5,032 nucleotides of DNA from VAZQ01 sp040510815 (GTDB lineage: Bacteria > Pseudomonadota > Alphaproteobacteria > Rhizobiales > Xanthobacteraceae): NCBI GenBank assembly GCA_040510815.1, contig JBEVIH010000272.1, positions 1 through 5,032 of the forward strand, given 5' to 3'. The notes beneath the pieces were generated by a model that saw only the letters and a list, made by a program, of their open reading frames with translations, was not told the DNA's origin and made no database searches. Positions 1-5,032 of the stretch are shown piece after piece. The translations under genes were made by a program, and so were the position numbers. How positions within the stretch are numbered: the stretch's first letter is position 1; the number at the start of each line of letters is the position of its first letter.

Positions 1-290
1 GACAGCCCGACAAACCACCGGAACAGAAGATTGTAGTCGATCTGTTCCATCAACTGACGCTCGGAGCGGATCGTGAAAAATGCCTGCAGAAGCGTCGCCC
101 GCAACAGATATTCCGGAGCAATCGACGGACGCCCAGTATGCGAATAGAGCTCCTCAAACCGCCCCGACAGCGCCGCAAGCACCTCATTCACCAGCGCCAA
201 GATCGCTCGCAACGGATGATCCGATGCAATTCGCTCCTCCAGCCGGATGTACGAAAACAGCCCTTCCGATCGTCGTTGCTCGCCGCGCAT
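1..290 (-). CDS. IS5-type transposase, N-terminal part (runs off the left edge)
   Basis: Reading the minus strand from the ATG at 290 gives an open frame to base 1 that begins MRGEQRRSEGLFSYIRLEER and includes SDHPLRAI, the segment ELYSHTGRPSIAPEYLLRA, then LLQAFFTIRSERQLMEQ and NLLFRWFVGL at the window edge. This order of motifs (HPLR, GRPSI-PE-LLRA, RSER-LMEQ-YNLLFRWFVG) is the hallmark of the InsH N-terminal domain (DUF772) of IS5/IS1182-like DDE transposases; the catalytic DDE residues would lie beyond the window. About 97 residues are visible and no frameshift or stop interrupts them, so the copy may be intact. The start is supported by GGGGTGA at 303-297, six bases before the ATG. A hairpin overlaps the first bases of that ribosome binding site. 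The family call is firm; the exact IS subgroup is not. Confidence 0.87.
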   Translation of the reverse strand, partial: MRGEQRRSEGLFSYIRLEERIASDHPLRAILALVNEVLAALSGRFEELYSHTGRPSIAPEYLLRATLLQAFFTIRSERQLMEQIDYNLLFRWFVGL

Positions 291-301
291 GGCAAATCAC
301 C

Positions 302-320
302 CCGTCGTTCTAAACGACGG
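302..320 (-). repeat. Hairpin just upstream of the transposase start
   Basis: CCGTCGTT (302-309) and AACGACGG (313-320) form a perfect 8-bp inverted repeat around a 3-base loop. On the transposase transcript, the 3' arm ends in the first G residues of the GGGGTGA ribosome binding site, 12 bases before the ATG. Several insertion sequences use a hairpin that masks the transposase ribosome binding site to stop expression from read-through transcripts. That role here is inference from position. Confidence 0.6.
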
Positions 321-385
321 AATCACGATCCGCTCTTGCCGTCGAGAGAGTTTTTCAGCAGCCTGCTAGGTGAGCGGGGCGAGGA

Positions 386-1645
386 CTACCGGCTCGCCGC
401 CTTGCGCTTCACCGTCACCAGGGTGATGCGGTTGGTGCTGCTCTGGTGGATCAGCAGGTTGCCGTCCCGCGTCGCCCGCATGTGCCGGATGATGCCGGCA
501 TAGACGCCGCCCGACGGAATCGCCCAGCTCTGGAACGTCTCGGTCTTGGGGTCGAAACGCACCAGCGCGTCCGGCCTCATGCCCGACTCGTTGTACCAGA
601 CGATGCCGTCCACGACCACGATCGCATAGGGATGCGACTTCGGCCCGCTCGGTGACGGCCATTCCTTGATCTCTCCGGTCTTCGGATTGTAGCGGCCGAG
701 CTGGCCGCGGCTCGAATTCACGTACCAGATCATGCCGTCCTCGGCGATGTCGAGGCGGCGGACCGTCGTGCCCGGGAACGGCAGGGCGACCTCGGTGATC
801 TCCATCGTCGCGGGGTCGATCTTGGCGAGGCAGGGGCGGCCGTTGCACGCGAACCAGGGAACGCCGTCGGCATCGATCTTGATGCCGTACGGTTTCCAAT
901 CCGGCGTCTTCATCGTCACCAGCTTGATGTCGCCGGTCGCCGGATCGAGACGCCCCACCATGTTGCTGTTCTGGAGCGTGAACCACATGATCCCCTTCTT
1001 GTCGAACACCGCCGTGTGCGGGTCCTTCGCGTTGGGGTCCGGCATCTTGTAGACTTTGATCTCGCCGGTGTTGGGATCGACCTTGCCGACGCTGCCGTTC
1101 TTGTTGCCGGTGTACCAGGGGACGCCCTGGTTATCGAGCTCCACCGTGTGCGGCATGGCGTTGGGCGGCAGCGGGTATTCCTTCATCTCGCGGCTCTCGG
1201 GATCGAGCCGCCCGATCAGGTTGCCGAATTGTCCGGCCCACCAGATCGACCCGTCGACGGCCTGGATCGGATCGCGCGAACGCTGGCCGAGCGTCGGCGT
1301 CTGCCATTCGGTGAACGCGATCTGGACGTCGCCGGGGATGAGCTTGGGCGCCCGCCGGGTGTTGGGTGGGAAGTTCGTCGCCAGGTACTCGGTGATCGTG
1401 GCCTGCTCCTGCGGGGTGCGCGACAGGTCGATCATCGTGCCGATCAGCTCTTTCCAACCCTCGCGCGTGTAGCCGGAGCTCTGCGTGATCATGTTGGTCT
1501 GATGGCAGGTGGTGCAGAGTCCGTTGACCATCTGCTGGCCGGCGCCTTCGGGCAACGCGGGAGCCTGGCCCTGGGCTTGGGCCGCGAGCGGAACAACGGC
1601 AAGAACTGCGGCGGCCATCAAAGAAAGAGCTGACGATTTGGGCAT
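386..1645 (-). CDS. Exported cytochrome c / virginiamycin-B-lyase-like beta-propeller fusion
   Basis: This 419-residue protein has a Sec signal peptide (residues 1 to about 24, ending in AAQAQ), so it acts in the periplasm. Residues about 30-95 form a small cytochrome c domain: the haem motif CTTCH is at 44-48, and Met71, in the GWKELIGTM context, is the likely distal ligand, followed by a YLATNFPP helix end. From about 110 on there are repeated blades with the signature G-(I/V)GR-(L/V/I)DP-TGE-K, at about residues 148, 190, 234, 277, 320 and 365 (spacing 42-45). This is the pattern of the streptogramin lyase (Vgb) propeller. His166, His210, His338 and Glu353 stand where Vgb-type propellers carry catalytic His/Glu residues, but I cannot map them one to one. 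The only cysteines besides the haem pair are Cys267 and Cys272, possibly a disulfide. The start at 1645 is backed by AAAGGTGG a few bases upstream. Because a haem domain is fused, a redox role is more likely than antibiotic resistance; the substrate is unknown. Confidence 0.85.
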   Translation of the reverse strand: MPKSSALSLMAAAVLAVVPLAAQAQGQAPALPEGAGQQMVNGLCTTCHQTNMITQSSGYTREGWKELIGTMIDLSRTPQEQATITEYLATNFPPNTRRAPKLIPGDVQIAFTEWQTPTLGQRSRDPIQAVDGSIWWAGQFGNLIGRLDPESREMKEYPLPPNAMPHTVELDNQGVPWYTGNKNGSVGKVDPNTGEIKVYKMPDPNAKDPHTAVFDKKGIMWFTLQNSNMVGRLDPATGDIKLVTMKTPDWKPYGIKIDADGVPWFACNGRPCLAKIDPATMEITEVALPFPGTTVRRLDIAEDGMIWYVNSSRGQLGRYNPKTGEIKEWPSPSGPKSHPYAIVVVDGIVWYNESGMRPDALVRFDPKTETFQSWAIPSGGVYAGIIRHMRATRDGNLLIHQSSTNRITLVTVKRKAASR

Positions 1646-1744
1646 ATTCCACCTTTGAGCAGGTTCGCTGTGAGTCTCAGCCTACCAGATGCCTGGTCCC
1701 GACGAAACCGCATGGCAAGGCGAAAAAGCGTGGCTGTTCGGTCT

Positions 1745-1795
1745 GCCGAGCAGGTTGAAGGCCAACACCGCGAGCGATATAGCAGCAAGGCCTTC
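1745..1795 (-). pseudogene. Relic of the C-terminal end of a DppC-type permease
   Basis: On the minus strand this stretch reads EGLAAISLAVLAFNLLG. This closely matches GIAISLAVFAFNLFG near the C-terminus of the intact permease at 2714-3619 and the last transmembrane segment of the DppC/OppC family in general. After the final Gly the expected D-LRD-LDPR tail is missing: the frame continues with unrelated residues to a TAG at 1684-1682. At DNA level, 24 bases (1751-1774) match 2762-2785 on the same strand with one mismatch. No start codon or upstream permease sequence is visible, because the bases to the right are the modA leader. It is best read as a short decayed fragment left by a rearrangement. 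A chance match is less likely given the match in both DNA and protein. Confidence 0.55.
1755..1783 (+). promoter_or_regulatory. Possible sigma70-type promoter for modA
   Basis: TTGAAG (1755-1760) and TATAGC (1778-1783) are separated by 17 bases, each matching four of six consensus positions. Transcription would begin near 1790, about 60 bases before the modA ATG. The elements lie inside the permease relic, so they could also be coincidental in a coding-derived sequence. No equally good promoter was seen for the divergent cytochrome gene. Confidence 0.3.
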
Positions 1796-1820
1796 GACGG
1801 CTGACCCCCAAGCGTCGAAG
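1792..1820. repeat. 8-bp inverted repeat in the modA leader (operator or hairpin candidate)
   Basis: CTTCGACG (1792-1799) and CGTCGAAG (1813-1820) form a perfect inverted repeat with a 13-base spacer, so the half-site centres are 21 bp apart, two helical turns. It sits just downstream of the candidate promoter start and 18 bases before the ribosome binding site AGGAG (1838-1842). It could bind a dimeric repressor at both divergent genes or fold as a leader hairpin. It does not look like a ModE site as I know it. Confidence 0.35.
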
Positions 1821-1849
1821 TTGCTTGCGCCTGGACCAGGAGCCTGCCG

Positions 1850-2653
1850 ATGAACACGACCGGACGCCGATGGCTGTCACTGCTGCTCGGCGCCGGATTG
1901 GGCCTGGGCGCGCTCGTCGGCCCCGCGGCCGCGCAAGGCAAGGACCCGCTCGTTTTCGCGGCGGCGAGCTTGAAGAATGCGCTCGACGAGATCGCCGGCC
2001 AATGGCAGCGCCAATCCGGCAAGAAAGCCGTGATCTCCTACGCGGCCAGCAACACCCTGATCAAGCAGATCGAGGCCGGCGCTCCGGCCGACATCTTCAT
2101 CTCCGCCGACCTCGACTGGATGGACTACGGCCAGCAGAAGAACCTGATCAAGCCGGACACACGGGTCAACCTGCTCGGCAATCGCCTCGTGCTGATCGCG
2201 CCCAAGGATTCGACGCTGAGGCTCAACATCCAACCGGGGCTCGATCTCGCGGGCGCGCTCAAGGGCGGGCGGCTGGCGATGGCCAATGTCGAGGCGGTTC
2301 CGGCCGGCAAATACGGCAAGGCGGCGCTCGAGAAGCTCGGCGCGTGGGACGGCGTCAAGGACAAGATCGCCCAGACCGAAAACGTCCGCGCCGCGCTTCT
2401 CTTCGTCGCGCGCGGCGAGGCGCCGCTCGGGCTCGTGTATCAGACCGACGCGGCGTCCGACCCCAACGTCAAGATCATCGGCACCTTCCCGGAAAATATC
2501 CATCCGCCGATCATCTACCCGATCGCCTTGACCAGGGAATCGAATAGTCTCGACGCGGTGGCGCTGTTGAATTTCATCCGTTCCCCCGCCGCCCGCCCGG
2601 CGTTCGAACGCCAGGGCTTCACGGTGCTGGGCCCCGGCGGCCAGCGCTCCTGA
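1850..2653 (+). CDS. modA: Periplasmic molybdate-binding protein (ModA family)
   Basis: This 267-residue protein is the usual length for ModA. Residues 1 to about 28 form a signal peptide (RR near the start, a Leu/Gly-rich core, then GPAAAQG), so the mature protein is periplasmic. Family landmarks appear in order: VFAAASLKNAL (35-45) with the ligand Ser40; SYAASNTLIKQIE-GAPADIFISAD (63-87) with Ser67; NRLVLI (111-116); VEAVPAGKYGKAAL (147-160); ENVRAALLFVARGEAPLGLVY-TDA (177-201), with Val179 and Tyr197 at the positions that contact the oxyanion in E. coli ModA. It should capture molybdate (or tungstate) for an ABC importer. The start is fixed by AGGAG seven bases upstream. No modB or modC is adjacent: the next gene is convergent and belongs to another transporter, so its permease partner must be elsewhere. 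The modA name rests on family motifs; binding specificity is inferred. Confidence 0.88.
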   Translation: MNTTGRRWLSLLLGAGLGLGALVGPAAAQGKDPLVFAAASLKNALDEIAGQWQRQSGKKAVISYAASNTLIKQIEAGAPADIFISADLDWMDYGQQKNLIKPDTRVNLLGNRLVLIAPKDSTLRLNIQPGLDLAGALKGGRLAMANVEAVPAGKYGKAALEKLGAWDGVKDKIAQTENVRAALLFVARGEAPLGLVYQTDAASDPNVKIIGTFPENIHPPIIYPIALTRESNSLDAVALLNFIRSPAARPAFERQGFTVLGPGGQRS

Positions 2654-2658
2654 GCAGA

Positions 2659-2705
2659 TCGGCGGCGTCGATGGGGAGTGGCTCGCGGAGGGCCGCCGAC
2701 TTTTC
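2659..2705 (+). terminator. Terminator-like hairpin after modA
   Basis: TCGGCGGC (2659-2666) pairs perfectly with GCCGCCGA (2692-2699). It is followed by a C and then TTTTCT, placing a T-run right after the stem on the modA strand. It starts six bases past the modA stop and lies between two convergent genes. The 25-base loop is long for an intrinsic terminator and there is no matching T-run on the minus strand, so it would serve modA only. Confidence 0.45.
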
Positions 2706-2713
2706 TGCCGCGT

Positions 2714-3619
2714 TCACACCTTGAATCGCGGGTCGAGATAGTCGCGCAGGCTGTCGCCGAACAGGTTGAAGGCGAACACCGCGAGGCTGATGGCAATGCC
2801 CGGGAACAGGATCATCCAGGGCGCCTTGTCGAAGAAGTCGGCGGCGTTGCCGGACAGCATCAGGCCCCAGGCCGCGGTCGGCTCGGTGACGCCCAGCCCG
2901 AGGAAGGAGAGCGAGGCTTCCGCCAGAATCGCCTGCGCGATGAAGGCGGTGAGCATGATCAGGTAGGGCGCGGCCACGTTCGGCGCCATGTGGCGGAAGA
3001 TGATGCGGCTGTTGGAATAGCCGGCGGCGCGGGCGGCATCGACGTAGGGCATCACCCGCACCGACAGCGCGGCCGCGCGCACCACGCGCTCGACCCGCGG
3101 CAGGATCGGGATGGCGATGGCGATGATGAGATTGACGTCGATGTCGAAGATCACCGCCGAGCGAACCGCCGCCACCACCACCAGCGCCAGCACGATGATC
3201 GGGAACGCCAGCAGCACGTCGATGAAACGCTGGATCCAGTCGTCGATCTTGCCGCCGAAATAGGCCGAGGCCACGCCCAGCACGGCGCCCAGCGTCGAAC
3301 CCACGAACGAGGAGGTGAATCCGATCACCAGCGCGGTGCGCGATCCGTAGATGATGCGCGAGAGGATGTCGCGGCCGTAGGCGTCGGTGCCGAACCAATG
3401 CGCCGCCGACGGCGGCGCCAGGCTTTCCGACGGGTCGAAGCTGATCTGCAGCGGGTCGTAGGGCGCGACCCACGGCGAGAAAATTCCGGCGAACATCATC
3501 ACCAGGATGATGACAAAGCTGACCGCGCCGAGCGGCTGCTGCCGAGAGAAATCGACGAGCGGGCTGCGCCGCCGAGGAACGGGCGGAGAAACGATGAGTG
3601 CGGGTGAAGCCAGCGTCAT
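2714..3619 (-). CDS. Peptide/nickel-type ABC transporter permease (DppC family)
   Basis: This 301-residue inner-membrane protein is one of the two membrane subunits of a Dpp/Opp-type importer. Residues 32-55 hold the first membrane span followed by the family motif FSPWVAPYDP. HWFGTDAYGRDILSR (74-88) is the strongly conserved DppC signature. Further spans lie at about 96-121, 133-152, 162-175, 218-242 and 268-288. The ATPase-contacting EAA loop is at about 190-219 (PYVDAARAAGYSNSRIIFRH-APN). SFLGLGV-P-AAWG (238-252) and NLFGDSLRDYLDPR (285-298) close the protein as in the family. The start lies four bases after the stop of the upstream permease gene and has no clear Shine-Dalgarno sequence, which suggests translational coupling. 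Full length, no defects seen. The transported substrate cannot be told from the permease. Confidence 0.93.
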   Translation of the reverse strand: MTLASPALIVSPPVPRRRSPLVDFSRQQPLGAVSFVIILVMMFAGIFSPWVAPYDPLQISFDPSESLAPPSAAHWFGTDAYGRDILSRIIYGSRTALVIGFTSSFVGSTLGAVLGVASAYFGGKIDDWIQRFIDVLLAFPIIVLALVVVAAVRSAVIFDIDVNLIIAIAIPILPRVERVVRAAALSVRVMPYVDAARAAGYSNSRIIFRHMAPNVAAPYLIMLTAFIAQAILAEASLSFLGLGVTEPTAAWGLMLSGNAADFFDKAPWMILFPGIAISLAVFAFNLFGDSLRDYLDPRFKV

Positions 3620-3623
3620 CGGT

Positions 3624-4577
3624 TCAGCCGTAGCGGATGCGCGGGTCGAATACCGCGTAGAGCAGGTCGATCACCAGGTTGGTGAACACGTAGAACACCG
3701 CGATCAGCATCACCATGCCCTGGATCAAGGTAAAGTCATTGCGAGAGACGCTCTGCACGAACAGCTTGCCGATGCCGTTGAGATTGAACACCTGCTCGGT
3801 GACGACGAGGCCGCCGATCAGGAAGGTGAATTCGAGCCCGATCACGGTGATCGCCGGCAGCAGGGCGTTGCGCAGGGCGTGGCGGCGCACCACCAGGCCT
3901 TCGAACACGCCCTTGGCGCGGGCGGTGCGGATATAGTCCTCGCTCAAGACTTCGAGCAGGGAGGAACGGATCATGCGGGCGGTCACCGCGCAGTAGCGAT
4001 AGCCGACCGCGAGCGCGGGCCAGATCAGCTGCGTGAGATTCGCGAGCGGATCGACGTAGATCGGCGTGAAAGTGATCGGCGGCAGCCATTTGTAGAACGT
4101 GAGCAGTCCCAGCATGATCAGCATGCCGAACCAGAACGACGGGATCGACAGCCCGCCGATGGTGATGATCCGCACCAGGTAGTCGACCCAGGTGTCGCGC
4201 ATCAGCGCGGCGGTGGTGCCGAGCGGGATCGCCAGCAGCACCGCGATGATGGTGGCCATGATCGCGACCTGCATCGACAGTTCGAGGCGGGTGCCGATCT
4301 CCTCCATCACCGGGCGGTCGGTCCACATCGACTTGCCCAGATTCAGCGTGGCGAGCCCGATCATCCAGTCGCCGAACTGGTTGATGAGCGGCTTGTCGAG
4401 CCCGAGCCGCTTGCGCTCCATGTCGATCATTTCCTGCGAGACGTTGCCGCCGTCGCCGCGCAGCTTCACCTCGACCACGTCGCCCGGCACGATGCGCAGC
4501 ATGAAGAACACGAGCACCGCCACGCCGAGCAGGGTCGGGATCATCAGCAGCAGGCGGTTGAGCGTGTAGCGGAGCAT
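3624..4577 (-). CDS. Peptide/nickel-type ABC transporter permease (DppB family)
   Basis: The protein has 317 residues from the ATG at 4577 and is the first membrane subunit of the importer. It opens with MLRYTLNRLLLMIPTLLGV, the classic DppB start, then FFMLRIVPGD (24-33). LGLDKPL (58-64) and NLGKSM (79-84) are the usual periplasmic-loop motifs. Membrane spans follow at about 102-125, 133-160, 183-200, 247-262 and 286-309. The EAA loop is at 213-241 (EDYIRTARAKG-FEGLVVRRHALRNALLP), and the protein ends FDPRIRYG as expected. An in-frame ATG at 4637 would add 20 residues (MAALRLLLATRYSLLAPRKK), but these are encoded by the intergenic repeat and precede the family's normal start, so I reject them. 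A purine-rich AGAAAGAAG just before 4577 is a weak ribosome binding site. Four bases separate its stop from the next permease gene. Confidence 0.92.
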   Translation of the reverse strand: MLRYTLNRLLLMIPTLLGVAVLVFFMLRIVPGDVVEVKLRGDGGNVSQEMIDMERKRLGLDKPLINQFGDWMIGLATLNLGKSMWTDRPVMEEIGTRLELSMQVAIMATIIAVLLAIPLGTTAALMRDTWVDYLVRIITIGGLSIPSFWFGMLIMLGLLTFYKWLPPITFTPIYVDPLANLTQLIWPALAVGYRYCAVTARMIRSSLLEVLSEDYIRTARAKGVFEGLVVRRHALRNALLPAITVIGLEFTFLIGGLVVTEQVFNLNGIGKLFVQSVSRNDFTLIQGMVMLIAVFYVFTNLVIDLLYAVFDPRIRYG

Positions 4578-4590
4578 CTTCTTTCTAGGA

Positions 4591-4672
4591 GCGAGTAGCG
4601 AATAGCGAGTGGCGAGTAGCAGGCGAAGAGCAGCCAATTGGCCCCATTCGCTATTCGCTACTCGCCATTCGC
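4591..4672. repeat. Heptad-based inverted repeat between binding-protein and permease genes
   Basis: The left arm is four tandem heptads of consensus GCGARTR (4591-4618). The right arm (4646-4672) is the same kind of heptads inverted. GCGAGTAGCGAATAGCGA (4591-4608) is exactly complementary to 4648-4665; after one mismatch, three further pairs extend the arms to 4591-4612 and 4644-4665, leaving a 31-base loop that contains the palindrome GCCAATTGGC (4633-4642). The transcript of the operon would carry a long stable hairpin here. I recall similar ATTCGCTATTCGC-type repeats scattered through Bradyrhizobium-like genomes, but could not check this. Such hairpins between a binding-protein gene and its permease genes can protect the upstream mRNA and give more binding protein than permease, as REP elements do in malE-malF. 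That role is inference. Confidence 0.75.
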
Positions 4673-4707
4673 GTCAACAGTCCCGGCGACGACGGCGACC
4701 GGAGCAC

Positions 4708-5032
4708 CTACTGGTCCAGCCAGACCTCGGCGAGATCGGCGCCGAGGTTGTGGCTGGGCGACATCTTCCAGCCCATCACCACCTTGTGGCTCGGCACGAT
4801 GCGGTGCCACCACAGGATCGGCTGCTGGTAGGCCTGCTCGAACAATCGCTTCTCGAACGCCTTGATCAGCTCTTTGCGCTTGTTCATGTCACGCTCGCCC
4901 ACCTGCGCGTCGTAGAGCTTGTCGAGCTCATCGTCGTTCGCGCGCGAGCGGTTCTCCGGCGCGCGCTTGAACGAGACGTATTTGGCGAGCCCAAGCGAGG
5001 GCTCGTCCATGAACAGGTTGGAGAAGTCGATC
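4708..5032 (-). CDS. ABC transporter substrate-binding protein, family 5 (C-terminal part)
   Basis: The frame enters at the right edge and ends at TAG (4710-4708); the last 107 or so residues are visible. They read IDFSNLFMDEPSLGLAKYVS at the edge, then NDDELDKLYDAQ, KRKELIKAFEKRLFEQAYQQPILW, and finally MGWKMSPSHNLGADLAEVWLD. The order 'small helix with ELDKL-D-A, then KR-EL-K-FEKR-FE-AY-QPI-W, then a short beta segment ending in -VWLD' is the C-terminal lobe of DppA/OppA-type (SBP_bac_5) proteins. The Met at 5010 is internal, because the open frame continues upstream to the edge. It is the first gene of the visible operon in transcription order, so it delivers substrate to the two permeases; which substrate (peptide, nickel, opine or other) cannot be judged from this end. 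Confidence 0.85.
   Translation of the reverse strand, partial: IDFSNLFMDEPSLGLAKYVSFKRAPENRSRANDDELDKLYDAQVGERDMNKRKELIKAFEKRLFEQAYQQPILWWHRIVPSHKVVMGWKMSPSHNLGADLAEVWLDQ

Larger units (their letters stand above)
1..365 (-). mobile_element. Insertion sequence end (IS5/IS1182-like), partial
   Basis: The element holds the transposase N-terminus and ends at about 365. Read inward on the minus strand, its end is CAGGCTGCTGAAAAACTC, a terminal sequence of the kind seen on IS5/IS1182-like elements (from memory, not checked). It is followed outward by CTAG at 366-369, a plausible short target duplication or palindromic target. The other end is outside the window, so neither the inverted repeat partner nor the target duplication can be verified. 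The insertion lies about 20 bases beyond the stop codon of the neighbouring cytochrome-propeller gene, which is therefore not truncated. Any native terminator of that gene has probably been displaced by the element. Confidence 0.7.

Noticed and set aside
80..503. Plus-strand open frames of 77 and 121 codons near the left edge
   Set aside because: They are antisense to the transposase N-terminus and cross the IS end into the neighbouring gene; neither encodes a recognisable protein.
366..986. Long open frames of 70-210 codons on both strands within 366-1652
   Set aside because: They overlap the cytochrome-propeller gene in other frames, are rich in Arg, Asp, His and Gly as expected for GC-rich shadow frames, and show no domain pattern.
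386..1645. Antibiotic-resistance lyase (vgb) assignment
   Set aside because: The signal peptide and cytochrome c domain place the protein in the periplasm as a haem protein; similarity is to the propeller fold and not evidence of streptogramin cleavage.
1618..2022. Minus-strand open frame of 134 codons across the intergenic region
   Set aside because: It overlaps the starts of two well-supported genes, has no recognisable domain and no convincing ribosome binding site; the permease similarity in this region lies in a different frame.
3507..4598. 363-codon plus-strand open frame opposite both permease genes
   Set aside because: It is the antisense shadow of the permeases: its composition is dominated by His, Asp, Glu, Gln and Arg with no domain, while the opposite strand encodes two complete family proteins.
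4591..4672. CRISPR array or tRNA/attachment site in the heptad repeat region
   Set aside because: The units are contiguous 7-base repeats with no unique spacers, and no tRNA-like fold or integrase gene is present; an inverted REP-like hairpin explains the pattern.

Overview
The window is GC-rich and alphaproteobacterial in character. It resembles the Bradyrhizobium/Rhodopseudomonas group, judging from its codon use, the short GCGARTR-type intergenic repeats, the IS5-like element and the abundance of ABC-transporter genes. That assignment is inference; no rRNA or marker gene is present. Five protein-coding genes or gene parts fill most of it, and no gene-free stretch exceeds about 205 bases.

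Layout. (1) Bases 1-365 are the end of an insertion sequence that continues past the left edge. They hold the N-terminal part of an IS5-type transposase (minus strand), a hairpin just before its start codon, and a terminal sequence that abuts CTAG. (2) Bases 386-1645 (minus) encode an exported protein that joins a one-haem cytochrome c domain to a virginiamycin-B-lyase-like beta-propeller. (3) Bases 1646-1849 are a divergent intergenic region. It carries a possible sigma70-type promoter, an 8-bp inverted repeat and, unexpectedly, a short coding relic of a DppC-type permease. (4) Bases 1850-2653 (plus) encode a ModA-type periplasmic oxyanion (molybdate) binding protein with no modB or modC next to it. 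(5) Bases 2714-5032 (minus) are a peptide/nickel-type (Dpp/Opp) ABC importer operon. It reads, in transcription order, substrate-binding protein (C-terminal end only in the window), dppB-like permease, dppC-like permease. A heptad-based inverted repeat able to form a long hairpin lies between the binding-protein gene and the first permease gene.

How the parts work together. The two permeases and the binding protein form one import system; the ATPases are not in the window and would lie elsewhere. The ModA gene points toward the permease operon and ends in a terminator-like hairpin between the two convergent stop codons. The cytochrome-propeller and ModA genes are divergent and could share regulation, but the sequence does not prove a functional link. 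Overall this looks like an ordinary transport/redox neighbourhood with some signs of rearrangement. The items most worth a second look are the cytochrome-propeller fusion, the permease relic and direct repeats that bracket modA, and the hairpin repeat inside the transporter operon. I found no convincing wholly new system.
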